Below, one piece after another: positions 47,108-58,752 of a DNA stretch of 64,000 bases. A model generated the notes under the pieces. The model made no database searches and had not been told where the DNA came from. It saw only the letters and a program-made list of their open reading frames with translations. How positions within the stretch are numbered: position 1 is the stretch's first letter; the number at the start of each line of letters is the position of its first letter. Location: contig QNQO01001820.1 of assembly GCA_003290165.1 (NCBI GenBank), forward strand, positions 62,001-126,000, in the 5' to 3' direction. The translations under genes were made by a program, and so were the position numbers. The DNA comes from Berberis thunbergii (Eukaryota > Streptophyta > Magnoliopsida > Ranunculales > Berberidaceae).

Positions 47108-48997
47108 GTCATTCAGAATTGTGCATGAAGTTCTTCCACCTGTTCTGGACACCAATTCAGCACCTCCTCCCATGTTTGATGGAACAACAAGGTAAACCTC
47201 AAACTGCTATTACACTTCTTCTCTTTGTAAATGCATGATTTAATCATTTAGACCGTTGCTTCTACAAGCCATTCTCGCAAATTTCTGCAAAGATAAAGTT
47301 ATATGGTCATTGGTTTCTTATGACATCTTAATTAAAAACACGAACTTTCCTTGGTTTTAGTAGTTAATTGAATTCAATTAAAAACTATATTTTTTTCAGG
47401 TATCTTCCATTGAACTAACAGGGCCTTAGTTGATTAAGATCTATTATATATTTATTTGGTTTATTATGATAAGGATATGTTGGCAACAATACAACTTTGA
47501 TGAAGTGTTGAGCTTTTTCATTTGGGTTTGCAATATTTATGTGTATTACCTGCCTTGAAATCTTTTTTAATTTGCTAATCATATGGTTAAGGTTCTGATT
47601 CTCCTATGTAGGAGAAGGGTTAAATTGGATAATTTGATTATGACAATACACTAAACTAGTGCTTGTTTCGTTGAAATTTTTGGGTGTACATTCTTCTGAC
47701 TGGTACTTGTTCGCACTTGTTTAGGTTGTATACCTCTTACAGATGCCCATATGCACAGCGTGTGTGGATTGTCCGTAACTACAAGGTTTTTTTTTTTTTT
47801 TTTTTTCAGTAGGTGAATATATATTTTTTCATTTCTAAATAAGTTTTCCGAGTTCTGATTTGGTGTGTATCAGGGATTGCAAGACAAGATCAAATTGGTT
47901 GGTCTTGATCTAGTAAACAGGCCTGCTTGGTACAAGGAGAAAGTTTACCCTGCAAATAAGGTGATCTTTGTGAACCGTAGTCGTCTTACTACATAGTAAA
48001 CACAATCTGTTGAAAGTCTACTTAGATATACAAAACTTCAATTTTACAGGTACCTGCATTGGAACATAATAATGAAATCAGAGGAGAGAGTATTGATTTG
48101 ATGAAGTATATCGATAGCCACTTTGAAGGACCTGCCCTTCTACCTGAGGTAAAGATGCCAAACTTGTGTTTCTACACTTAACGAATTCACACAATTGGCC
48201 TTGAATTCTCACTTGGTCATGTATATTGTGCACAATTTAGGATCCCATCAAAAGGGAGTTCGCAGAGGAGTTATTGTCCTACACAGACACCTTCAATAGC
48301 ATTGTGATGGCTGCACTAAAACAGAATGGAAATGCTGGTAAGACTAATTACTTTCTTTTATGAACTTAGTCTTAGTCAGAGTACATACATGGTCACGGAC
48401 TGATTTGCATCACTTACCTGCATCAGATTCTACTTTCGATCACCTCGAAACTGCTATCTCCAAATTCGACGAGGGGCCTTTCTTCCTTAGCCAGTTTAGT
48501 CTGGTAAATATCATTTTCTCCACGTTAGATGTTTTCTATTTTTCTTTTTCAGTTCATCTGTAATCTTTATCTCCATTGTTGAGTTAACATTTACATGTGA
48601 CCTTCAGGTGGATATTGCCTACATACCGTTCTTTCAGCGATATGCTCGCTTATTGTTGGATGTAAAGAATTATGGCATCACGATAGGAAGGCCTAAGCTC
48701 ACATTATGGCTCGAGGTGCACTATCAATGACTTTACATATTTTCTTAGTCTACTAACAGATAAACTTATAAGATCAATATCTTAACATTTGCTGAATCTA
48801 TCATGTAGGAGATGTAGAAGGTCGAGGCATATACACAAACCAGAGTAGATCATGAGGAGATCATTGCAATCTTGAAGATGCGCCTTTTGGTACATAGTCT
48901 CTCTATACTTAAGTTCATTTACAAAATGACTGATAAAAATTTGACAGATTGAATTGCTAATTTTCTCCTGTTTTTTTACTTGCAGCAAACAAGCTGA
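46900..48997 (+). CDS. GSTL: Lambda-class glutathione S-transferase, copy 2, with premature stop
   Basis: Same ten-exon structure as the upstream copy: 46900-46910, 47117-47191, 47725-47785, 47874-47960, 48050-48148, 48241-48337, 48427-48503, 48608-48715, 48809-48889, 48986-48997. Exon sizes equal copy 1 except exons 2 and 6, which lose one and two codons. CPYAQRVWI, NRPAWYKEKVYPANKVPALE and FDEGPFFLSQFSLVDIAY are kept. In exon 9, where copy 1 reads EMNKIEGYTQTR, this copy reads EM, a TAG stop (48815-48817), then KVEAYTQTR. The product would be 207 residues instead of 235, losing the final C-terminal helix. The exons after the stop remain in phase and GT/AG-bounded, so the stop is recent, polymorphic or a base error. 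Intron 1 ends in a 36-T run (47071-47106) just before the acceptor. Confidence 0.85.
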
Positions 48998-49680
48998 TGA
49001 TCTGGATGCACTAAGCTGTTGATTTGCTTGTTTGTATTACGGCTAGTGAGGATGATTGTGTTGTGCAGTGTAATAAGTCCGAATCGTTTAATTTGTATTT
49101 CCTTGTTTGTACTTGATATTTGTCATCAACAAATTGCTATGCTAATTGGGTTTGAGATGTACATTGCAATTGCAACTGCATCGAAAATCCAAATTACTCC
49201 AGTAGACGATCAATGGAACCATATTGATATTGATTCACTCTTCTCTTATTGAAGTACTAACATACGGAACACTTCAGTCTTGTTGAATGATTCAGAACTG
49301 GATTATCTAATATTAAGTCTTAATGATAAAGTAAGTTTTTAACAAACACGCTCTAAATATCTTTTGCATTCAAAATAAACATTAACAGTATAACCTACAA
49401 TTTGAATTTGTAGGATCATCTGCTCATCTGCTTTAACATTTGAAATTTGTGGGAATGATTTGAAAAATTGTGCAACCAAACCGTTAGCATTTTGATTCGA
49501 AAAATTCTGTCAATTGTGCATATATATAGTATGATTTTTATCCAAATAGACCAGCCCTACAATCCCCATGGATCAATCTCTGTACTTATTGCTACGTTTC
49601 TTAGTTCTAGAGGATCTGCGAGGACTAAGTCTGAAGTCTTTCGTTCCAACGCTACGTTTCTTAGTTATAATTAGGGAAGA
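48998..49680. other. 3' flank of GST copy 2
   Basis: This should begin with the 3' UTR of the GST gene. The rest is AT-rich with no gene. A TTAGTTCTAGAGGATCTGCG piece at 49598-49617 resembles sequence beside the palindrome at 63550, so it is probably a scrap of the same repeat family. Confidence 0.35.
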
Positions 49681-51090
49681 GGGCAATTCACACCAAACAC
49701 TTTTAAAAGAATTATAATTCACTCTGCAAACCGAGAGCATTGGTAGGCTGCCTAGTGACTCTTTTTTTACTAAACCAGCACCATGTAAATCACTCCAGAG
49801 TCATCCCAAAGTCAGTCTTATCATCACTAAATTAATCTTTCTCTTATGGAGTTGCGAAGACATGATTTTCCAGTCAATATTAGCCTACCATTATGCAATT
49901 CACACCATCAGTCACTTAACATGTCTGAATGCAAGCCGAAAGTTCAATGCACAATGGGCATAGCAAGTGAGCATTTGTTAGCAGAATCCCTGATAAAAAA
50001 AAAAGAAGAAGAAGAAATAGCCTGTTTTGTAGCTTTTGATGTTAAGTATAGCTAGGTCCGAATGCAGGGGAGTCCAAAGTTCATGAACGAAATTTGTGTT
50101 AGCATAAACTCATCACATTCTCGTGAAACACTCATTCACAGTTTTAGCCCCATTGACGGATTATTGCTCACTCAAGACTTACTTTTTCAGTCAACATTTT
50201 TCCTTCCTTTTGAGTTGTTTCCATGAAAACATACTCGTAGAATATTACTACATTCAATAGCAACCGATGACAACACAATATGAGCCATACAGACAGGTGT
50301 TCATGTCCCTAATTATGATCTGCATGAACTAATTCAAAGAAAATCTCCATGCACTGTAGGCATTTAGAGACAACTTGTGTTCATCACTCTTGGTGTAACA
50401 AAAAACATTCTTTGCCCCCACGGGTCCGGAATACTTGATCAAGACTTGCTTTTCAGTCAATGCTAACTTACAGTTAGGGAGACAGGCAGGCAGGGCAATT
50501 CACACCAAACACTTTTGGAAGAAATATAATTTTACTCTGCAAAACTGGATGCATGGTATACCAAACCAGCACCTTGTAAATCACTCCAGAGTCATCCCAA
50601 AGTCAAGTCTTGTGATCACTTAAATTAATCTTTCTCTTGTGATCAGTAGATGCTGGGTACAATTTGTGAGTGAGACACATAACAAGAATCTCTCTAATAA
50701 TGAAGCATGTCTCACGCATTCTATCAAAAGCAAAGCCACCAATAAAATTATAATTATTTTCTAGAAGTGATTGCATGGTGTGAATTGCATATTGGTATAG
50801 GCTAATATTGACTTGAAAAAGCAAGTCTTGATTGATTGAGTCATATTTAATTGACGCCAAAAAGAGTGCATTCTGTACTTAGAGTGATGAACATATAAAT
50901 AAAAGCCTCCAGTGCATTGAGATTTTCTTTGTTCATAAATGGAGATCCTGATGCAAACCTGAACTGTGTTCATAAATGGCTCATATTTCGTTGTCATCAA
51001 GTGTATTAATCGTTGGTGGAGTTTCGCTTAAGACTTATTGTAGCTAGCTACTATTGAATGCAGTAATTTACAAGGTTTTCATGGCAAAAG
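49681..51090. repeat. Nested direct and inverted repeat block
   Basis: Direct repeats: 49681-49850 and 50493-50645 share GGGCAATTCACACCAAACAC and TCACTCCAGAGTCATCCCAA. Inverted repeat: about 50215-50490 (with GATGACAACACAATATGAGC, GTGTTCATCACTCTTGGTG, GATCAAGACTTGCTTTTCAG) is matched in reverse complement at about 50770-51085. The stretch CAATATTAGCCTACCATTAT at 49876-49895 also pairs with the right arm. The whole block could fold into a long imperfect hairpin around a spacer at about 50490-50770. It encodes no protein I recognise. Confidence 0.65.
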
Positions 51091-52103
51091 GAAAAGTGTT
51101 TGTCTGGGAAAATAATCAATGGGTCCAAAACACAGTCCATGCATGTTACACGAGAATGCATACGAGCTTACGCTGACACAAATTTCATGTTAATTGCTCA
51201 TGAAATTTGGCTTCTCTGCGTTCACAAAGCAAAAGTTAAAATCAAACTGGATAGTATAGTCTGAATCAGGATAGAGACTGGTGATACATAAAAACGATCA
51301 CACCCTGAAGTCGTACACGTGTCATGATAATGTCGAGAAATTACGGCCTCAAGCGTCAGCCCAACACTGATTTGGTCCAAGTAATTCTAAGCCTGCTCAA
51401 TTGTGGTCCGCCAGGCGAACCCGAAATCTCACAACATGCTAAGCCCACACGTCTCACAACTATCCTCAATACTCGTAAGCTCTCTTCAGGCAATTATCTC
51501 AATGATCAACTTCAGACGGGCAACTACATCTGCTCTTTGCTTCTAACTTGGAAGCAAACAATAGAGTATCTTCCACACAAAGAAACTCCCTTCTACGGAT
51601 TGCTCTTGGATTGGGAACTATCTCTTGCGTATCTAGGAGCACGGAGCTAACATGAAACTTTCCTCCTACAACACGACTCCTAATTAGAAAATGATCTCCA
51701 CAAAGTTCTTCTTCCTAAACTACACCTATAATGGCCTGGTAGAACCAAAACTCCTTGAAATATAAGTAAGACATGAGACTATTTCCAATACAAATTCTCT
51801 GTTACAATATTACACCTTCCTCAGAGCCCTGTCAAAACAGGAAGCAGAAAAAGACTGCATCAAAGACTTTCTTATTTCTTACACTCATTAAAAAGACTGC
51901 ATCAAAGACTATTTCTTATTTCTTACACTCTTATAATGACTATATGCAATGGCCACTTGATTGATGGATTTATTTATCTCAGAAAGCTAATTTGGTTCAA
52001 TTGGTTCTGGGATTCTGAATGTCATCGGAGAGGGAGCTGGCCTGTGAGTCTTCATCCACAAGTCTATACTAGCTCACTCTATATTTATATATCAAAGAAC
52101 CCA
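51090..52103. other. Intergenic, no gene recognised
   Basis: A 108-codon ORF at 51324-51650 has no recognisable domain. A direct repeat of about 25 bp built on AAAAGACTGCATCAAAGACT occurs at about 51848 and 51890. Bases 51170-51220 (GACACAAATTTCATG) pair in reverse complement with 50085-50110, which suggests the inverted block at 49681-51090 extends further. Confidence 0.35.
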
Positions 52104-54058
52104 TCTAAATGGCGAGGAAACGGGCGGGGGGGGGGGGGGGGGGGGGGGGGGGCAACCTTCCATCCCCTTTGGGATGCGTGATATACATGTAATTATTACA
52201 AATTATAACCCTTAATTTATATATGTTAGTACTTCAATTAATATATTTTATTCTAATTATTTCAATTTTTATGTTTTTGTAGGAATCTGCGCGCGTGAAC
52301 GATAAAAGTGCATTAAGGCGACAAATTTGAGAAAATGATTAATTCGTCGATTCTAGCGGTGGTACAAAAGAGTGGTTCACACATCTAAGCCTAACCCCGC
52401 TTACTTTAACCGAGCTCAAACCCAAGCTCAAGCCCAAGCCCAAGCCCAGAAAGCTATAATCCTAAACCCAGCCTAACAAGGAAATAGAGAAACCTTATTG
52501 CCTTCTCCTCCACTTCTCTTCTCTACCACGTTTTTCTGCCTCTCTCTCACAGCCACCATCACCACCTCCACCAAGGCAGAGCCCTGTGTCTCTCGCCACT
52601 AACCAGCCACCGTCGTCACCGAAACAGGCCACCGTTCTCTCTGTTCAGAACACAGCCGCCACCACCATCTCCCTTCATCGCTCTCATCGCCACCATCACT
52701 CGAATACCATCGCCACCGCGCGCGCACAACACTGCCGCGAAACAGGGCACCTCCCTGTTTCGCTCCCTGTTCCTCGCCCTCTTGCCGCTTTCTCTCTTCT
52801 CCACGGTTTCTCCCTCCTCCAATCCTCTCTCTCTCTCGACCACCGCCGAAACAGACCACACAAACCACCACCACCACAGTGACAGAATCAACACCACCGC
52901 GAAACAGGGAGTTCGCCCCCCTGTTCCTCGTCCCCCTTCGGGTTTTTGGTTGTTATCCCACTGTTCACTCTCTCTCTCTGTTCTTGCAGGTACAGGACTC
53001 GGTCGAGAGGAGAAGACACTCGCGAGGAGCGAAGCAGAAGCGGTGGAGCAGGTCGCGTCGCGCTGGAGAAGACGAACCAGCAGAGAGCAGAATTGGCGCG
53101 GGAGAAACTGTTTTTCAGTTTTGAAAAACGGTTGTGGCTATTGACACCCTGAGAACTTGTAAGAGCCACCACAGAGCCTATTTAGCTCGTTTTCTCGGGA
53201 TTCGTGCGCGGACAGGAAGTGATGGATTCCTCCTTGATTGATGTTGTGACCACCACCACCATGAGTCACTAAACGCCCACGCAAGGTGAAGAGGTGAACT
53301 CCTAGATGTAACGCTCTAATTTAGTAATTGATTCGCTTTGAGTTTTCACGATGAATAATGATGTTTAAGGATTCTCATTTTATTTAATATAGAAATTTAT
53401 GTTGTTCTAGTGACAAGGATTTCATAGATTTCTTTGTAGATTATTGTTACTCCGGTGATTATCTTTACTTCTCCATATAAGCTTAGTCACGCTTTTCTTA
53501 TGTGTGGAATGTCTAAGAATTAATTGATTCCGGTAGGTTAGTTATATGTGATCGTCATTTATTACGGTATTGTCTCCGGATATATCGTAAGTTTAGGATA
53601 TCACATATGACAAACCTTTGTGTTTTCAGAAGAAGTGAAATCTTAAATTCATTTACATTAGGGTATATTAATGATTAAAAGATTATTTTTCCGATTACGT
53701 CGTTTGGGATGTGAAACACGTAATTGAGTCATCATAGCGAATCAATACTAATTGGCGTGCGAAGTCTAGGAGGGATCCTTGGAACCTTGTGATTTTCTCA
53801 AACTTAGTTTTCATTAAATTAAATTCAATTTCGTATTTTAAATTTGTTAGAATTTATTTTAGTTTCGCATAGTTTGTCTTCCTTAACCTTATTTTGTAGA
53901 TCGTTTTTCCTCGTGGGATCAACACCCCATTCTTTACTGCAATTGACCGCGTGTATTGTTTGGGCGTAATCAATGCGCAAAGGTAGATGGAAAGCACACA
54001 TCCTGAGGGAGATGGAGGGTTGCACCCCCCTCCCTCGCTGGTTTCCTCGCCATTTAGA
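52104..54058. mobile_element. 2-kb terminal-inverted-repeat element with LTR-like cargo
   Basis: The left end TCTAAATGGCGAGGAAAC and a following block with GCAACC and CCATC words are found inverted at the right end (about 53995-54058). The left repeat is interrupted by a run of 27 G at 52126-52152. The interior holds no transposase. Bases 52400-53110 are CT/CCG-rich, giving many overlapping ORFs of low complexity, not genes. Bases 53770-53970 (CGTGGGATCAACACCCC and GGGCGTAATCAA) resemble the region just before the primer site in plant Ty3/gypsy LTRs. I infer a non-autonomous DNA element carrying retroelement sequence. No target duplication was found. Confidence 0.5.
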
Positions 54059-54488
54059 ATTTCTGTATATCAAATTATGATATCTAGAAAAGTAATGGAC
54101 AGGTCTCATCACTTGGAAGACTTAGATCAATATATCATCACATCTTGCTTAGCATGACCTGAAGTCTACCAAATAAAGTCGTTCCCACACTACTTTTCAT
54201 TGCATTGCTGATTGATTGCGCTTTTGCATTCAGTTTCTACTCCAATTTCTAGCATGACCCAAAGTCTACCAAGTAAAGTCTTTAGCTAGCTAGAAAAGTA
54301 ACAAGAAAGAAACTCCACATTTATCGTGTCAAGTAGTTCCCACACTATTTTTATCCATATTTGAATTATATAGTATATATATCAAGTTATCAACTAATTT
54401 ATGTGTCTTTATTCAAGTTTCTCCTTTTTATAAATTGCTTTTCCTGAAGAATAACGATGAGGTTGTCTCGCTTTCCAATCTTAATACT

Positions 54489-56770
54489 CTTTTTTTTTGG
54501 AAAGCGAGCGGGGTTATTTAGGATCCCCGAACCTTAGAAATGAAAAAAAGAGGATGAAAAAATTTACAATCACTCATACGTTCACTCGTTACAGCATCCA
54601 TAGGACAATAAACTTGTGTCAAATCTTCAACAAAGAACCTAATTAGTTCTAGAATCACCGTCTCCAAGTTGGGGAGTAATCCTGCAAAATGTTCTGCTAC
54701 TAAAGTAGTTGCATGATAGACCTGCCATAACTTTTCTTCCTCATAAGTACCAATCAATCCTTTAATCACTCTCATGACGTGATTTATACCTAATGTAGGC
54801 CCCAGGATGTATGAGAAGTCGTCGTAAGGATACGAACCCCAATGAATCATGATATAAAAACCATTGAATGCTAGCACTAATCTAGCATCCATACAAGGTT
54901 CTAATAAGCATTTGCATTCTACTTGTATCATTATCATCATTTACCTGAATTTAGGATTTGTCTTCTTGCTTCGAGAATACCTTCGAGGAACATATGCTGA
55001 TGGAGGTTGTATTGTGGTAACCTCACGTTCTTCTTCACTAGTGTTTTGCTCCACCTTTGCTGCTTCCTCTTCAAGTGAAGTTTGAATTTCAGCGATCAAT
55101 GCATCCCTGCCTATTCTTGCAATTGTTGAATGCACATCCTTAACGTCTTGGGGTGTTAGGCAATCCATGATCGTTGTGGGATCTTCCCCCAGTCCTCCTA
55201 TACCAGCGATTGCGCGAAGCACCTCCACTACTTGCATTGGATTTTCCTCTGAGTTAGATATGGGGGTAGATAGACCTGGCTCTGCTGCTACTTCAACGTC
55301 TGAATCCGCAGCCTGAATCGCCATTTCAATCCCATTGGGCAAGTAACATGCATCCCTACAATCATCCCTGAACTCTTTTAAGTGTTGCTCCTTAACAACA
55401 ACAACCAAACTCTGTTGCTCTTTGAGCTATCGGTCCTTAGTCGTATCAATAACATCTAATTATAAAATAGTCGTTCCAACTTTGGCAACGATTTGATTTC
55501 TATTCTCAATCAAAATGCTATTATTCTCTTGCGCAAGACATGCAAACAAATTAGTAGTGACTAGAGGATTACGAGCAGGTGGTAAGGTACTCACTATCTG
55601 AGGCTCCTCCACTATTGCAAGTTGCAAATTGGTAGTTTCATTGGTGAAAGGCTCATTGGGTTCATTGGAAGTAGGTTCATTGAATGCTTCATTGTGCATA
55701 TATTCACTGGGTTTATCATTGGACATTGATGCATGACTAGTCTCAGGCTGCGCTGCCACAGTGTGACAAGTTGCACCCAGTGCATCCTGTGTCTATTTGG
55801 GTGCCCGAATAGCGTGCTTTCCTTGAACAACAGTCCATCCTTGATCCTTGTCTTGTTCCACTTGATTTGTGCAACCAGTTGGCTTCCATATCTTCTGCAC
55901 AGGCTTTGCGGTTGTAACATTTTTCGTGCAATGCTGTTTGGAATGACCAAAGATAGCACACACACTGCATTTAGTTGGAACCCATGCATATTTTACCACA
56001 ACTATCCTCGTATTCGAGTCATTGATCACCACTGGAACTTCTTTTGGCAATTGATCTTTGACACTAACTTCAACATAGACCCTGGCGTAAGCCTTCCTGG
56101 TTCCTTCTTCAGTTGCCTTATCAAGCATAATGGGTGCCCCTATGACACTCGCAATCCGTTGAATTCCTTCAGGATGCCATAGGAATAATGGGATTATCTT
56201 AAGTGTCACCCAGATAGGTATCGAGGTGAAAGTTTCTGCTTCCTCATCCATTGTAGGAGACCAAGTTCGAATGATGAACAGTCTGCTTGCTATATGCAGG
56301 GAGCCCATCTCTAAGGCCTTAGACCTATCTCCTTCATCCTTGAAATTGAAGACAAAGTTTTTGTCGCCATGGATGGTCATCTTGAAGTTCCTGGTTCCCC
56401 AAGTCTTTATGAGAGTTTCTTTCACAAAACTGTATCCTAGTTTCTTCCCTACAAATCTATCGATTATGAGCTTCTCACATTCAACAATTCGCTGAGCAAA
56501 GTCAGAGGTTTGGATCTTGACAACCTTCTTGCCATTTACGACCGTAGGTGGCTCATACCTTAGTTTGGTCGATCCAGCATATCAACCTTGTCCCAGTTTT
56601 GAAGCCCAGTTTGCTACATTGTTTCCTGGATTATTGATTCCACTGCTGCCTGGATTGATTCCTGGGGTGTTTCCTGGATTGCTTTCTGGACTGGTTTTTG
56701 GAGTACGACCTGGATTGATAGTCACACGGCCAAATCACAATTTAAACTGCGCGCTGGAAGAGACATAAGT
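54489..56770 (-). pseudogene. LINE copy, minus strand: ORF1 (DUF4283, zinc knuckle) joined to RNase H end
   Basis: Read on the minus strand: a Pro/Gly/Asn-rich start at about 56720; an in-frame TGA near 56578; then a DUF4283-type gag-like domain (56545-55900, with DFAQRIVECEKLIIDRFVG and LWHPEGIQRIASVIGAP). A CCHC zinc knuckle CSVCAIFGHSKQHC follows at about 55975-55930. Variable tail ORFs run at 55759-55460 and 55408-54941. Next, with no reverse transcriptase between, comes a C-terminal RNase H-like piece (54940-54518, LVAEHFAGLLPNLE). The 3' end is GGGATCCTAAATAACC..., then GCTCGCTTTCC and poly(A) at 54498-54489. This is an internally deleted L1-type LINE, inactive by stops and loss of ORF2. 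Confidence 0.75.
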
Positions 56771-56789
56771 TCACACTCTTCCTCTGACC

Positions 56790-56940
56790 CCTCAGGAACA
56801 CTCCACTATATCACGCGAGTCATGACTCGTACAGTGGCTTAGTTTTTCCCTTTTGGAAATCAGACACTGCTCCTCAGGAACACTCCACTATATCACGCGA
56901 TTCATAACTCGTATAGTGGCTTAGTTTTCCCCTTTTTGGA
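56790..56940. repeat. Two-copy tandem repeat, 82-bp period
   Basis: CCTCAGGAACACTCCACTAT begins at 56790 and again at 56872. Each unit continues through ATCACGCGA, a near-palindrome around ACTCGTA, GTGGCTTAGTTTT and a T-rich end. The two units differ at only a few bases over about 68 bp. Function is unknown; it abuts the 5' end of the minus-strand LINE copy. Confidence 0.7.
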
Positions 56941-58752
56941 GACAGTCACCGTACAACTCACTATGTACGGATTTCACAAGGCATCTATGACCATAATGTA
57001 CCACTCTGTACATTGCAAACACCGGAGTAGGGTATTTATGTCAAACTCAAGATTCTCAACACTAATCAAGTAGCATTGTTCTATAATTTCATTAGAGGAA
57101 ATTAAATTCTAAATTTCACAGTCACAAATATGAGGCACAATATTCAATACTCAACCTCTACTTAAAACACGCATCTCAAGGCACATTATTGCCAAAATAA
57201 AAATATTGTAAAATGTGAAATAAAAATATTGTAAAATTTAATAATATCACGGTGGTCACAACGGTGAAAACGGTGATAAAAACAGAGTTATACATCAACT
57301 TCTATGATCAGTCAAAGTTGGGTCAAAATCGGGTCAAACAGATGACGTCAGCATGACATCATCGTCTTCAACCTCGGAGCAGAATTTTTTTCAGAATATT
57401 ACAGTAACAGAGCACCTTTAATCACACACACAAATCACAGTATTCAATCAAATCCTGAAAACTTTATACCATTGGAAAGCCCTTACCTTTAACTTGTTAA
57501 ACATGTTAGATTTATATCGAAAACCATTCAATACCAGAAAATAAAACCAAATCTTTACCCCCTGTTCTTCACGATTTATAGTTAGACTTAAAATTTCAGC
57601 AAAACAGATTTCAACACACCAACTTCAAATACCTATAAGTTCTTCAATACTTATCCAAATCTTACATATAAGCTACCTATAGAAAGATCTCACCTTTATC
57701 TTTCAATTGGAAGAAATAAAAAACAAAAATACTAAAAGAATAAAAAACTACAATTCCGGAAAGACACTAGGTTACTCATTAGCAAAATCCTCAAATTTAG
57801 ACCAAGAAAGCTTTAACATGAAATCAAAAGAGTTAAAAGTTTCGATCTACTCACCGATCTACTCACTGATCTACTCACCAATAAGCATTCCTCAAAGCAC
57901 TCCTCAAAGCATAAGATTCATCCTCATGCATCAAGATCAAGCAACTCAAAGGAACCTCCAATTCTCCCTCTCAAGCTCTCTCTACTAGTTAGATCGTTGA
58001 CCAACCAACTCTCCTAGCTCTGATGATAAGAGATAAGAAAGAAAACAGAGAAAACAAAACAAATTGCATAGCCTAACAAAAGATAAAATGGCTATATGCC
58101 ACCACCACATTTATAATTACTACTGCGGTGGTACAAAGTAAAAATTCAATTGTTACACTCTCCCTCTTTTCTATGGTATAACCCAAAATGTAAAGCTTTC
58201 GCTACAAGTAGTGCCCTATAGCAAAGTCAACAAAAGGTCGCATCCCAATCCTATTTTTGACTCTTGCGTCTGGTGAGAAATTCTTCACAAGCAGAAATCC
58301 ACATGGAAGACAGTTGGGAACATATTAAATGAATTTAACGCATCATGAAACAATCACTCTTTTAACATTTTCAATGAAAAATATAATGTCTAAACTGAAA
58401 AAAAACATATTCATTATGCATCTGCAAAGTTTATTTCTCACAGGAATGAACAAGACCTTTTTGTTCAGTGCCGAGCACATTCTCAATCAACAACTACGAT
58501 ATCCAAACAGAGTCCTACTATCGTCATTTTCAAACAGATGCACACATCTTAGCAAGTTTTAAAAGCTCTAAACCAAAAATTGAAAGATTTACGACCCATT
58601 GACACTTAAATTGATACAAGTCATAAATCTCTTCCGATTCACATCAAGAAACAAAAACAACCCAACAGAGACACAAGGTAAAATATGTATGACCACAGTC
58701 ACAGAGAGAGAGCAACATTTAATGTCTTCTAATCAAGAAAAACATTTAAAGA
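56941..58752. other. Intergenic, possible minus-strand short LTR near 58025-58158
   Basis: On the minus strand, 58158-58025 starts TGTAACAATTG and ends CTTATCA, and is followed by TCAGAGCTAGGAG, resembling the TG...CA ends and TATCAGAGC-type primer site of an LTR element. A second LTR was not found, so this is tentative. At 57846-57878 there is a three-fold GATCTACTCAC tandem. The ORFs at 57707-57988 and 58329-58562 lack recognisable domains. Confidence 0.35.

Noticed and set aside
52586..53172. Many overlapping ORFs on both strands in a CT/CCG-rich stretch
   Set aside because: They are low-complexity (His/Ser/Arg or Val/Gly runs), overlap in all frames, and lie inside a terminal-inverted-repeat element; no domain is visible.
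55733..56182. 149-codon plus-strand ORF opposite the LINE ORF1
   Set aside because: It is the antisense shadow of the DUF4283/zinc-knuckle coding region, which has clear motifs on the minus strand.
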